DNA of 64,000 nucleotides, from the NCBI GenBank assembly GCA_946479335.1, contig CAMLFP010000001.1, positions 1-64,000 on the forward strand, written 5' to 3'. The notes below the pieces were generated by a model, which made no database searches, was not told where the DNA came from, and saw nothing but the letters and a program-made list of their open reading frames with translations. Below are positions 26,855 through 35,582 of the stretch, in pieces. Position 1 is the stretch's first letter. Each line of letters begins with the position of its first letter. The stretch is from an uncultured Archangium sp. (lineage in GTDB: Bacteria; Myxococcota; Myxococcia; Myxococcales; Myxococcaceae). Position numbers and translations under genes: made by a program.

Positions 26855-28255
26855 TCAGCGTTGCTGACTCGAGAGCAGCCGCCCCGAGCGATCGGTCAAC
26901 ACGGTGAGCGCGCCGGAGCGGTCGCGAGACCCGTTGGCGTTCGACACCTCGAACTCGATGGTGGTGCGGAAGCCCACCACGCGCGGCGGGGTCGCGCTCG
27001 TGTCGGTCACCGACTCCAACGTACGCGAGGTTTCATGGAAGGCGCCCGCCCCCAGAATTGAAGTGCCCACCGCCTTCTTGATGACGGGCTGGAGCTGCCG
27101 CGACATGACGTCGGCGTAGCGCTCAGCGCAGTCCCACGGCATCGCCGACGCGTCGACCACCGCGAGCGCGACGTGCTTCCCGTGAAGCACGGCTTCCACC
27201 TGAGCGGCCGCCTGACCTCGCTCGGCGGTGCTCAACTTTTCGACCTTCGGCCCATCGAGCTTCGTGATGCCGGCAGCGGCGAGCTCCTTCACCATCGCGG
27301 CGCGACCTGCGGGCGAGACCTGCGCGCGGTGAAAGACCTCCAACAACATCGCCTCGGCCGCCGGCTTCGCGTTCGCCGGCTGCTGCCGGTACGCCGCGAG
27401 CATGTTGGTGAAGACGCCGTGGAAGGTCTTCTCGGCTTCGGTGCGCACCTTCTTCGCCGCAGCGTCACGCTTGTCGGCGACCTGGTCGATCAACGCCAGT
27501 TGGGCGTTGCCGAACGCGTTCTCGAGGAAGGCATCCGCCGAGAGCCAGTGCGTCTGCGCCTCGGGCGTCATCACCCACTCGCGGTAATCCGCGAGCGTCT
27601 TCTCCCGCAGCGCTTTGGCCGCCTGCGGCGAGAGCTCCGGGAGGTGCCGCGGGTCGAGCCCGCGCTCTTGCGCGCGCTTCTGCGCGGCGTTCTTCCAGTC
27701 GAGCGTGTCGAGAAATCCACTCTCTTCGCTCGGGAGCATCGGCCGCGAATAGAGCCGCTGAAACTCCGAGTTCATGTCCTTCACGGCCTGCACTTCGCGC
27801 GACGTACGGAAGGTCGCGCCCGCCGCGAGCTGGTGGCGAAGCCACACGAGGGTCAGTTGTACCGAGAGCGCGTTGGCCGACGCCTGATACTGCGCGTGCG
27901 CGGCCTCGCCCAACGACATCCCCCGGGTGTCGACGTACGCATCGCCCTCCTGCCCGTGAGGGATGAACGCCACCTGCCGCCCGTAGATCTGCTCGAGCAC
28001 GTCGCGCTCGATGCCGGTGGGAGGCGCGACGGCCAGCGACCAATCAACCTTGCCGATGAAGTCGAGCGCCGCGGCGAACTGACTGCCGGCCCCCAGGGAG
28101 GGCGCGCTCAACGCCCCGAGCGACTGCCACAGCTTCGCGGTGTCGGCAGGCGAGAGCTGAAGCATCGCTCCGCCGAACTTCGGGTTCACACCGTCGAAGA
28201 CCGTATTGGGGTTGCGCGGAACAACCACCGTCGACCGGCCGATGGGCTTGGGCAT
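26855..28255 (-). CDS. Uncharacterised protein, 466 residues
   Basis: Not recognised. A soluble-looking protein with no signal peptide, membrane helix or cysteine-rich region. The middle (about 125-330) is predicted helical, with charged stretches (KNAAQKRAQERG, DKRDAAAKKVRTEAEKT). The C-terminal 120 residues are more beta-like and contain ALAVVDASAMPWDCAERYAD. Codon use looks native. It stands alone between the TPR lipoprotein and the O-antigen-ligase-like gene, on the same strand but with gaps of about 95-100 bases either side. No function is suggested. Confidence 0.7.
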   Translation of the reverse strand: MPKPIGRSTVVVPRNPNTVFDGVNPKFGGAMLQLSPADTAKLWQSLGALSAPSLGAGSQFAAALDFIGKVDWSLAVAPPTGIERDVLEQIYGRQVAFIPHGQEGDAYVDTRGMSLGEAAHAQYQASANALSVQLTLVWLRHQLAAGATFRTSREVQAVKDMNSEFQRLYSRPMLPSEESGFLDTLDWKNAAQKRAQERGLDPRHLPELSPQAAKALREKTLADYREWVMTPEAQTHWLSADAFLENAFGNAQLALIDQVADKRDAAAKKVRTEAEKTFHGVFTNMLAAYRQQPANAKPAAEAMLLEVFHRAQVSPAGRAAMVKELAAAGITKLDGPKVEKLSTAERGQAAAQVEAVLHGKHVALAVVDASAMPWDCAERYADVMSRQLQPVIKKAVGTSILGAGAFHETSRTLESVTDTSATPPRVVGFRTTIEFEVSNANGSRDRSGALTVLTDRSGRLLSSQQR

Positions 28256-28353
28256 GGCGCGGGTTCCTAGGTGCCCAGCGGTGACAACTCAACCCCACGA
28301 CTGCAACACGCCCCTCGGGTTTCTCGTCGACGCGGGCATCGCCCGCATCACCG

Positions 28354-29490
28354 TCACCGCCCCGCAGGCCGCCCGTCGCGTCTGGACTCAGCGCTCCACG
28401 CGAGGGCGAACGCCGCCGCCGCCATCACCACGGGGTGAAACGCCCAGTTGTGCACCACGCCGAGCATCGCCAGCACGCCGAGCACCGGCGCGTTCAGCGG
28501 CCCCGCCCAGCGGAAGAAGAGCACCACCATCACCAGCCACGTGGCGAGCCCGACGACGCCCTGCTCCGCGAAGAACTGGAGCACCAGCGAGTGCGCGTCG
28601 AGGTGGATGAGCGGCCACGTCGCGTGCTGCCCTCCGTTGAGCGCCAGCGCCTGCTGCGGGTAGCCGCCGTAGCCGACGCCCAGCACCGGGTGCGCCTTGA
28701 AGAGCGCGATGGCGTTGTGCCACGCGAAGCTGCGGTCGGCGGGCTTGTCGAGCCCCACGAACGCGAGGAGCGGAATGAGCAACGGCGTGAGCGCGATGAG
28801 TTCTGCCCTCACCCCGACCCTCTCCCGCAGGCGGGAGAGGGGGACGACCGCGAGCGCGAAGGCGACGGCGACCCACGACGCGCGCGTGTACGTGAAGAAG
28901 AGCCCGACGAGCGAGAGCGCCAGCGTGATGACGCCCAGCACGCGCCGTTCGCGCCACAAGTCTGGCGCCAGCGCGAAGAACAACGGCACCAGCGTGTGCG
29001 CGTAGCGCAGGCGGTGAAAGTGCAGCCCGCCGGCCTTGAAGCCGCCGTTGTCCGCGGGCTCCAGCACGCGCTGCACCGTGAAGTACTCGCGCAGCCACGG
29101 TTGGTCGAACACCGGCACGAAGTGCTGCACCACGCTCGCGAGCGCGCTGATGATCGCCATCACGCAGAACACGTCGAGCAGGCGGAGTCGTTGGGCCGGC
29201 GTGAGGCGTCGCAGCGCCAGCACCGCCAGCGGGAAGAACGCCCAGTGCAACGCCGACCACGGCGCGCCGGAGCGCCAGGGCTTGAGCGCCCAGCTCGCCG
29301 ACACCAGCGACAGCGCCGAGTACCCGAGCCACGCCACCAGCCCGCGCCAGTGCGTCTTCACCGCGGCGAACGAGAGCTCCGGCGCCAGCGCGACCGCGCA
29401 CAGGCCGGCCCCGGCGAACGCCATCGCCTCGCCGGTCAGCGCGCCCACCAGCCACACGGCGACGCCGGCGAAGAGCACTGCCGCGCGCAC
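28354..29490 (-). CDS. O-antigen ligase family membrane protein (WaaL/Wzy-like)
   Basis: 378 residues from a GTG at 29490 that shares one base with the adenosine deaminase TAG. About 10-12 hydrophobic helices. The long periplasmic loop (about 255-310) carries the family pattern, including HPVLGVGYGGYPQQ and LIHLDAHSLVLQFFAEQG; the LDAHS histidine is typical of O-antigen ligases and polymerases. It probably joins or polymerises surface polysaccharide at the periplasmic face. Odd feature: residues about 214-228 (PLSRLRERVGVRAE) are encoded by a palindromic repeat element at 28805-28841 that lies in frame within the gene. No glycosyltransferases are nearby. Confidence 0.82.
   Translation of the reverse strand: MRAAVLFAGVAVWLVGALTGEAMAFAGAGLCAVALAPELSFAAVKTHWRGLVAWLGYSALSLVSASWALKPWRSGAPWSALHWAFFPLAVLALRRLTPAQRLRLLDVFCVMAIISALASVVQHFVPVFDQPWLREYFTVQRVLEPADNGGFKAGGLHFHRLRYAHTLVPLFFALAPDLWRERRVLGVITLALSLVGLFFTYTRASWVAVAFALAVVPLSRLRERVGVRAELIALTPLLIPLLAFVGLDKPADRSFAWHNAIALFKAHPVLGVGYGGYPQQALALNGGQHATWPLIHLDAHSLVLQFFAEQGVVGLATWLVMVVLFFRWAGPLNAPVLGVLAMLGVVHNWAFHPVVMAAAAFALAWSAESRRDGRPAGR
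28805..28841. repeat. REP-like palindromic repeat inside a coding sequence
   Basis: The arms CCCTCTCCCGC (28818-28828) and GCGGGAGAGGG (28831-28841) pair perfectly (11 bp, 2-base loop), preceded by GCCCTCACCCCGA. This unit, and the peptide it encodes in one frame (PLSRLRERVGVRA), resembles the dispersed palindromic repeats I know from many GC-rich proteobacterial genomes. Only one copy is seen in this window. It introduces no stop or frame change in the O-antigen-ligase gene. Confidence 0.7.
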
Positions 29491-30644
29491 TACTTCGCCT
29501 TCTGCTCGAAGGTCTTGAGCGTGGCGGCGATCTCCTCGTTCACGAGCTTGAGCAGGTCCTGCTTCTCGCGGAACGGGAGGAACGCGCTCTTGAAGCCCGA
29601 CACCATCAGCGTGGTGAGATCTTCCAGCGACAGGCCCAGCTCCTTGTGCGCGATCATGTACTCCCGCGTGCACGTGGTGTCGGTGATCAGCCGGTTGTCG
29701 GTGTTGATGGTCACCCGCAGGCCGTAGTCGAAATAGAACTTCAGCGGGTGCGCGGCCATCGACTGCACCGCGCGCGTCTGCACGTTCGACGACAGGCAGC
29801 ACTCGAGCGGGATGCGGTGGTCATTCACGTAGTTGAGCAGATCGCCGTCTTCGCGCAGCCGCACGCCATGGCCGATGCGGTGCGCGCCCAGGTTGTGGAT
29901 GGCCTGGGAGATCGACTCCGGGCCGTACGCCTCGCCCGCGTGCGCCGTGCAGTTCACGTTGTTCTTGAGGATCAGCTGGAACGCCTGGCGATGCTCCTTC
30001 GCGGGGAAGTTCGCTTCGGCGCCCGCGAGATCGAAGCCCACCACGCCGCGGTTCTTGTACGCGACGCACAGCTCCGCGAGGCGCAGCGAGCTCTCCGGCG
30101 CCATGTGGCGGATGCCGCAGAGGATGACCCCGTACTTGAGGCGCGTCTCGTGCTTCGCCGCGCGCAGCCCTTCCAACACCGAGTCGACGATGTGCGTGAG
30201 TTTCAAGCCCCGCGCCTGATGCAACACCGGCGAGTAGCGCACCTCGAGGTAGCGCACGCCCTCGGCCGCCGCGTCGACGCCCAGCTCGTAGGCCGCGCGG
30301 TAGAGCGCCTCTTCGGTCTGCAGCACGCTGCAGGTGACGTCGAACGCGACGAGGTAGTCCTCCAGCGACTTGCAGGTCTCCCCCTTGTGGATCGCCTTTG
30401 CCAGCCCCTCTTCGGTGTCGGCGGGCAGCTTCACGCCCTGCTTCTCCGCGAGTTCGAGGATGGTCTTGAGCCGCATGCTGCCGTCGAGGTGGCAGTGGAG
30501 ATCGGTCTTGGGCAGCGCGCGCAGCAGCTCCTCGGTGACTTCGATCTTCGGCACCTGCAGCGTCGTGGGCGGAGGCGGATGCCACGCGGTGCTGCTGAAG
30601 ATCCCGCTGTCGTGCACACCCTCGTCGTCGTGGAAAGAAGGCAT
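29490..30644 (-). CDS. add: Adenosine deaminase
   Basis: Deaminates adenosine (and deoxyadenosine) to inosine in purine salvage. 384 residues. The zinc ligands start with the HxH of TDLHCHLDGS (about residues 49-58). HAGEAYGPESI supplies the next histidine and the catalytic glutamate, IGHGVRL follows, then CLSSNVQT and the TINTDNR aspartate. The first 30 residues (HDDEGVHDSGIFSS...) are an extension not needed for the fold. The stop overlaps the membrane-protein start by one base. Some members of the family act on adenine or other aminopurines, so exact specificity is inferred from the close match to true adenosine deaminases. Confidence 0.92.
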   Translation of the reverse strand: MPSFHDDEGVHDSGIFSSTAWHPPPPTTLQVPKIEVTEELLRALPKTDLHCHLDGSMRLKTILELAEKQGVKLPADTEEGLAKAIHKGETCKSLEDYLVAFDVTCSVLQTEEALYRAAYELGVDAAAEGVRYLEVRYSPVLHQARGLKLTHIVDSVLEGLRAAKHETRLKYGVILCGIRHMAPESSLRLAELCVAYKNRGVVGFDLAGAEANFPAKEHRQAFQLILKNNVNCTAHAGEAYGPESISQAIHNLGAHRIGHGVRLREDGDLLNYVNDHRIPLECCLSSNVQTRAVQSMAAHPLKFYFDYGLRVTINTDNRLITDTTCTREYMIAHKELGLSLEDLTTLMVSGFKSAFLPFREKQDLLKLVNEEIAATLKTFEQKAK

Positions 30645-30760
30645 CGGCGACGTTCTACGCGCGCTGTCTCACACCGCAAGCTTCGCCGGAGCAGGTGGTC
30701 GACGGTGTGCCGGGTGGCGCGGCGGCGCCGGAGCCCGCGCTGCTGCTACGCTTGGTTCCA

Positions 30761-31903
30761 ATGAGTTCTTCGTGCGCGAGTGCTGTCTCCACCGCGGGTG
30801 ACGTGCGAACGATGGCGCAGGAGCTGTGCGCCCACGCCCGCGACGCCCGCTTCGGCTTCATCACCGCGACCATCGACATCGACACCGAGGCGCTCCGTGC
30901 CGCGCTCGCCGCGGAGTTGCCGCGGGTGCCCTTCGTCGGCGTCACCTCGTGCCGCTCCGTCATCGGCGAGGGGCGGTTGACGCAGGGGCGCGCCGCGGCG
31001 GCGTTCTGGCTGTCAGGCGACGAGGTGAAGGCCTCCGTGGTGAGCCGGCCCCTCACCAGCGCGACCGAGGCCATCGGCGGTGAGCTGCTGGCCTCCGCGC
31101 TGCACGGGCTGGGCACCGCGCCGAGCTTCGCCATCTTCAGCCCCACGCCGGGCCTCGAGGAGCCGCTGCTGCGCGGGCTGTCGAGCGGCCTCAAGAACAC
31201 GCCGTTGCTCGGGGGCTCCGCGGCCGACAACGACATCAGCGGCAAGTGGAAGGTCTTCACGCGCGACGCGACGATGACCGCCGGCGCGGTGTTGGCGTTG
31301 GTCTCGTGGCCAGGCACCGTCTCTGCGCCGTGGGCGTCGGGCGCGCTGCCCACCCGCCTCACCGCCACCGTCACGCGCGTCGAGGGCCGCGTCATCCGCG
31401 AGCTCGACGGCCAACCCGCGGCGAAGGTCTACAACGACTGGCTCAACGGCGGCGTGACGATGGAGCTGCGGTCGGGCGCGTCGATCCTCGCGAAGACCTC
31501 GTTCACGCCGCTGGGCGTGGTGCGCCCCTCGGGCATCACCTTGATTCACCCCGAGCGCATCGTCGACGGTACCGGCATCGCGTGCTTCGCGGCGGTCTCG
31601 AAGGGCGAGCAGGTGACGCTGGTGAAGTCGACCAAGCTCGGCATGCAGGGCCGGCCGGCGAGCATCATCGCGCGCGCGCTCGGCGGCGCGGAGCAGAAGA
31701 AGCCCAAAGGCGTGCTGCTCGCGTACTGCGCGGGCTGCATGCTGGCCATCGACCCCGACACGAAGCCGATGGTGGAGGCGATCCACAACCTCATCGGTGA
31801 CGCTCCGCTGACCGGCGCGTTCCACTTCGGCGAGCAGGGGCGACACAGCTCCGGCGACCCGGAGCACGGCAACCTGATGACCGGCGCGCTGGTGCTGAGC
31901 TGA
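30761..31903 (+). CDS. FIST domain sensory protein
   Basis: 380 residues from the ATG at 30761 (the frame opens earlier, at 30695, but without conservation). The N-terminal FIST domain contains FVGVTSCRSVIGEG and LLGGSAADND, and the C-terminal FIST_C domain has DGQPAAKVYNDWL and AYCAGCMLAIDPDTK, then GAFHFGEQG near the end. FIST proteins are proposed small-ligand sensors, often linked to signalling proteins. This one stands alone, with no kinase or cyclase fused. It meets the PcrA gene tail to tail with the two stops directly adjacent (TGA/TCA). Confidence 0.88.
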   Translation: MSSSCASAVSTAGDVRTMAQELCAHARDARFGFITATIDIDTEALRAALAAELPRVPFVGVTSCRSVIGEGRLTQGRAAAAFWLSGDEVKASVVSRPLTSATEAIGGELLASALHGLGTAPSFAIFSPTPGLEEPLLRGLSSGLKNTPLLGGSAADNDISGKWKVFTRDATMTAGAVLALVSWPGTVSAPWASGALPTRLTATVTRVEGRVIRELDGQPAAKVYNDWLNGGVTMELRSGASILAKTSFTPLGVVRPSGITLIHPERIVDGTGIACFAAVSKGEQVTLVKSTKLGMQGRPASIIARALGGAEQKKPKGVLLAYCAGCMLAIDPDTKPMVEAIHNLIGDAPLTGAFHFGEQGRHSSGDPEHGNLMTGALVLS

Positions 31904-34357
31904 TCAGTCGCGCGTGAGGTAGCGCGCGATGACCGTCTTCACGCCGTAGCTCTCGAACTGCACGGTGAGCTTCGCGTTCGGCCCGAAGCCCGAGGCCTCG
32001 AGCACCTTCCCGCGGCCGAACTGGCTGTGCGACACGCGCGTGCCGCGGAGGTCGCCTTCGCCGCCCTGATGGAAGTCGGTCGACTGGTCGTACGTGCGGT
32101 CGACGTGCACGCCATCGTCGTCGTCGCGGCGCCGGCGCATCGGAGGGATGGCGCGCGGCCGCTCGACCTCCGGCACCTCGTGGAAGCCGAACAGCTCCTG
32201 CGGCACCTCGCCGAGGAAGCGCGACGGCGGGTTGAACTTGAGCTCACCGAACAGCGCGCGGCTCTGCGCGAGTGAACAGGTGAGGCGCCGGCGCGCGCGG
32301 GTGAAGCCGACGTAGCAGAGCCGGCGCTCCTCGTTCATCTCCTCCTCGGTCGCGGTGGGCAGCGTCGAGCGCCGCGAGGGGAAGACCTCTTCTTCCATGC
32401 CGGTGATGAACACCGCGTCGAACTCCAGGCCCTTCGCGGCGTGCATCGTCATCAACGACACGCGCTGCTTGCCGACACCGGTCTCGCCGTCGGCGTCGCC
32501 CACGAGGCTCAGCTGTTCGAGGAAGCCCTGCAGTGCGGGCACTTCCATCTCCAGCGGCGCGTCATCGGCGAGCGGCGCGAGGGGCGCAGACGGCTCTGGC
32601 TCCGGCTCCGGCGCGGGCTCCGCGACGACCTTCGGCGGGGGCCGCGTGAAGGCAGCGAACAGGTCGCCCTGCGGCGACGGCTCGACGTCCGGCTCTGGCT
32701 CGGGGGTGCCCGGAGTCCCCGGGCCTTCAGGCACCGGCACCATCTCGGGGAGCGGGAGGCCCGCGGCGGCGAGGCGCTCTTCGCGCTGCTTGTCGAACTC
32801 CTGCGTCGCGGTGAGGAGCTCCTTCAGGTTCTCCGCGCGGCCGATGGCCTCTTCACTGCCGTCGGCCATGTACGCGGCGATGAGCCCGGTCTGCTCGAAC
32901 ATGTACCGCGCGGCGTTGGTCGCGTCGGGTGACTGCTTGCCGTACGCGACGAGGCGCTCCATCAGCTCGCGGAAGGCCTTGAGCCGCTTCACCGCCGCGC
33001 CACCCACCGCGCGCTCCGGCACCTCGCTCGCCTCGTAGAGCGAGAGGCCATTCGCCGCCGCGTACTCGCGCAGACGCTCCATGGTGGTGTCGCCGATGCC
33101 GCGCGCCGGCACGTTCACCACGCGCTCGAAGTCGGCGTCAGACTTCGGGTTCACCATCAAGCGCAGGTAGCTCGCCGCGTCCTTCACTTCGGCGCGCTCG
33201 TAGAAGCTGCGGCCCGACACCAGCACGTACGGCACGCGCAGCAGGCGGAAGGTCTCTTCCAACACGCGGCTCTGCGCGTTGGTGCGGAAGAAGACGGCCA
33301 TCTGATCGAAGTCGCAGATGCCGTCGCGCCGCAGCCCGTGGATCTGCGCGGCCACTTCAGACGCTTCGCCGCGCTCGTCCTTGGCGATGACGAGGCCCAG
33401 CGGTTCGCCCTTCGCGCGCGCGCTCCAGAGCTTCTTGTCCATGCGGCGGCGGTTCTTCGAGATGACCGCGTGCGCCGCTTCGAGGATGGTCTGATCGCTG
33501 CGGTAGTTCTGCTCGAGCTTCACCACCTTGCAGCCGGGGTACTCGGTGGGGAACCCGAGGATGTTGTCCACCTCCGCGCCGCGCCAGCGGTAGATGCTCT
33601 GGTCGTCGTCGCCGACCACCACGAGGTTCGCCGGGTACTTGCCGTCGGGCGGCGCGAGCAGCTTGAGCAGCGCGTACTGCACGGGGTTGGTGTCTTGAAA
33701 CTCGTCGACCAGCACGTGGTGGAAGCGGTTCTGGTAGTGCCTGCGCACCTCCTCGTTGTGCTTGAGCAGGTGCACGAGGAGCAGCAGCAGATCTCCGAAG
33801 TCGACCGCGTTCGCCGCGCGCAGCATCGACTGGTACTTGCGGTACACGCGCTGCAACGTCTGCAGCTTCGGGTCCGTGCCCGGCGCCATGTCGTCGGGGA
33901 GGCGGCCCTGGTTCTTCTCGCCGTCGATCTTCGAGAGGATCTCGCGCGGCGTGACGCTGGCGACGTCGATGCCCGCCTCGCGGATGGCGCGGCGCACCAC
34001 CTGCATCTGATCGCCGTCGTCGTAGATGACGAAGTTGCGCTCGAGGCCGACGTTCTGCGCCTCGCGCCGCAGAATCAGCGCCGACGCGGAGTGGAAGGTG
34101 CTGACCGTGAGCCCCTGCGCCGCCGGGCCCAGCAGATGCTCGAGGCGCTCGCGCATCTCGCGCGCGGCCTTGTTGGTGAAGGTGACGGCGAGGATGCGGT
34201 ACGCCGGCACGTGGCGGTCGCGCACCAGCGAGGCGATGCGGCGGGTGATGACGCGCGTCTTGCCGGAGCCCGCGCCGGCCAGCACCAACAGCGGGCCGCG
34301 ATCGTGCAGCACGGCGTCGCGCTGCGGCTCATTCAGGTCGGCGAGAAGATCTTCCAC
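31904..34357 (-). CDS. pcrA: UvrD/PcrA-type DNA helicase
   Basis: 3'-5' superfamily 1A helicase acting in repair and replication restart. 817 residues, somewhat long. Walker A AGAGSGKT is at about 27-34; AVTFTNKAAREM, VDEFQDTNPVQ (Walker B), GDDDQSIYRWRGA and QNYRS follow. In domain 2A are LMTMHAAKGLEF and VGFTRARRRL. A Pro/Glu/Ala-rich insertion of about 60 residues (about 536-599) lies between the end of domain 2B and the 2A motifs. The C-terminus (GTRVSHSQFGRGKVLEASG...) is the Tudor-like domain that binds RNA polymerase in PcrA. Next upstream, 35 bases away, is the small membrane protein gene. Confidence 0.93.
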   Translation of the reverse strand: MEDLLADLNEPQRDAVLHDRGPLLVLAGAGSGKTRVITRRIASLVRDRHVPAYRILAVTFTNKAAREMRERLEHLLGPAAQGLTVSTFHSASALILRREAQNVGLERNFVIYDDGDQMQVVRRAIREAGIDVASVTPREILSKIDGEKNQGRLPDDMAPGTDPKLQTLQRVYRKYQSMLRAANAVDFGDLLLLLVHLLKHNEEVRRHYQNRFHHVLVDEFQDTNPVQYALLKLLAPPDGKYPANLVVVGDDDQSIYRWRGAEVDNILGFPTEYPGCKVVKLEQNYRSDQTILEAAHAVISKNRRRMDKKLWSARAKGEPLGLVIAKDERGEASEVAAQIHGLRRDGICDFDQMAVFFRTNAQSRVLEETFRLLRVPYVLVSGRSFYERAEVKDAASYLRLMVNPKSDADFERVVNVPARGIGDTTMERLREYAAANGLSLYEASEVPERAVGGAAVKRLKAFRELMERLVAYGKQSPDATNAARYMFEQTGLIAAYMADGSEEAIGRAENLKELLTATQEFDKQREERLAAAGLPLPEMVPVPEGPGTPGTPEPEPDVEPSPQGDLFAAFTRPPPKVVAEPAPEPEPEPSAPLAPLADDAPLEMEVPALQGFLEQLSLVGDADGETGVGKQRVSLMTMHAAKGLEFDAVFITGMEEEVFPSRRSTLPTATEEEMNEERRLCYVGFTRARRRLTCSLAQSRALFGELKFNPPSRFLGEVPQELFGFHEVPEVERPRAIPPMRRRRDDDDGVHVDRTYDQSTDFHQGGEGDLRGTRVSHSQFGRGKVLEASGFGPNAKLTVQFESYGVKTVIARYLTRD

Positions 34358-34392
34358 GGCGGCCGGGGAAGAACCACGCCCACGTCACGTGG

Positions 34393-34818
34393 TCAACGTG
34401 CCTCGCGCGGGTGAGCGGCCGGGGTCGCCGGCTTTGAAAACCGCAACATGACGTCCCGCACCAGCACCGACACGATGACCATCGACACCGCGAGGAAGAG
34501 CGCCGGGCCCACACCGGGGTTGGAGGCGAAGGCCATCGCCGCGCCGAGCAGCATCAGGCCGAACAGCAGCAGCGCGGGAATGACGATGACCAGACTGGTG
34601 CGCCGCTGCTCGACCTGACCGAGCACCGGCTCGCCGCGGATCAGCGAACCACCGACCGCTTCGAGCAACGCGCCGACCGAGATCGTGACGGCGCCCGCAT
34701 AGGGGATGGTCGGGAACACGCCGGTCACGTTGCCCAGGTACACGAGCCCGCCGAGGCCCCAGACGGCGAGCCCTGCCGCGGCGATGATGAAGCCCAGCTT
34801 CCTGCGTGGTGTCGCCAT
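34393..34818 (-). CDS. Small four-helix membrane protein, unknown
   Basis: 141 residues from the ATG at 34818. A basic start (MATPRRK) precedes four hydrophobic helices at about 8-30, 38-60, 75-97 and 102-122, and the C-terminus is basic and alanine/proline-rich. I recognise no family. It reads in the same direction as pcrA and the nitroreductase gene but is separated from the latter by about 100 bases. Confidence 0.65.
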   Translation of the reverse strand: MATPRRKLGFIIAAAGLAVWGLGGLVYLGNVTGVFPTIPYAGAVTISVGALLEAVGGSLIRGEPVLGQVEQRRTSLVIVIPALLLFGLMLLGAAMAFASNPGVGPALFLAVSMVIVSVLVRDVMLRFSKPATPAAHPREAR

Positions 34819-34918
34819 CGGAGTCTCCGGGTGCGGCGGCTACCGGGTGCGAAGTCCGTTCTCCATGGCGGCGCTTCCGTCCATACCTCGTGGGTTGTTT
34901 TCAGCGGCGCATGATCAA

Positions 34919-35566
34919 TCACCGGCTGGGAAAGCCGACGGTCTGCGACAGCAGCACCTGCTGCTCGTGCGACAACGCCAGTGCCTCCGAGAGCGCGGCG
35001 CGATCGATCCACGCGCGGATCACCGTCGAGAGCCCCGCGCTTGCCGCGAAGAGGTACACGTTCTGCGCGATGGCGCCCGCGGCCACCGACGCGTAGCGCT
35101 CGCGCTCACTCGCCGGCACCGGCGCCATGCGCGCGTGATCTGCGACGAACACCAGATCGAGCGGCGCCTGATCGACGAAGTCCTGATACCCGGTGACGCG
35201 CCGAACGTCCTGCGCTGCGGCGAGGTGGAGCGCGTGGGCCTTCGCGTCGTAGAGGTACGCGCCGGTCGGCAACGCGACGTAGAGGTCGATCTCCTGGCAG
35301 TCGATGGCGGAGGGCGCGGTGCGATGACCCTCCTCCGGCCGGTTGATGCCCCACGCGGCCCACAGCAGCGTCGAGAGCACCGGGAGCGGCAACGCGTCGG
35401 GCTTGAAGTCGCGCCCCGAACGCCGTTGCGCCAACGCGTCGAGCAGCGGCAACCCACCGTGCTTCTCCGGGGGCGGCAACGAGATGCTCTGCGCGCTCGG
35501 CCCCACCGCGGGCCGCGACCACAACTTCCCCATCACTCCCAGCACCAGCTTGGTCACCGTGCTCAT
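34919..35566 (-). CDS. Nitroreductase / SagB-type oxidoreductase family protein
   Basis: 215 residues from the ATG at 35566, with GGAGG eight bases upstream. It belongs to the FMN-dependent nitroreductase superfamily: RRSGRDFKPDALPLPVLSTLLWAAWG is the N-terminal FMN-binding pattern, APSAIDCQEIDLYVALPTGAYLYD resembles the SagB/ThcOx subfamily, and GAIAQNVYLFAASAGLSTV is the conserved helix. SagB-like enzymes oxidise azolines during peptide natural-product synthesis, but free-standing ones occur widely and no precursor peptide or cyclodehydratase is visible here. The short N-terminal basic helix (about 1-20) has no clear export signal. Confidence 0.82.
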   Translation of the reverse strand: MSTVTKLVLGVMGKLWSRPAVGPSAQSISLPPPEKHGGLPLLDALAQRRSGRDFKPDALPLPVLSTLLWAAWGINRPEEGHRTAPSAIDCQEIDLYVALPTGAYLYDAKAHALHLAAAQDVRRVTGYQDFVDQAPLDLVFVADHARMAPVPASERERYASVAAGAIAQNVYLFAASAGLSTVIRAWIDRAALSEALALSHEQQVLLSQTVGFPSR

Positions 35567-35582
35567 GTCGTGCCCTCCTTCA

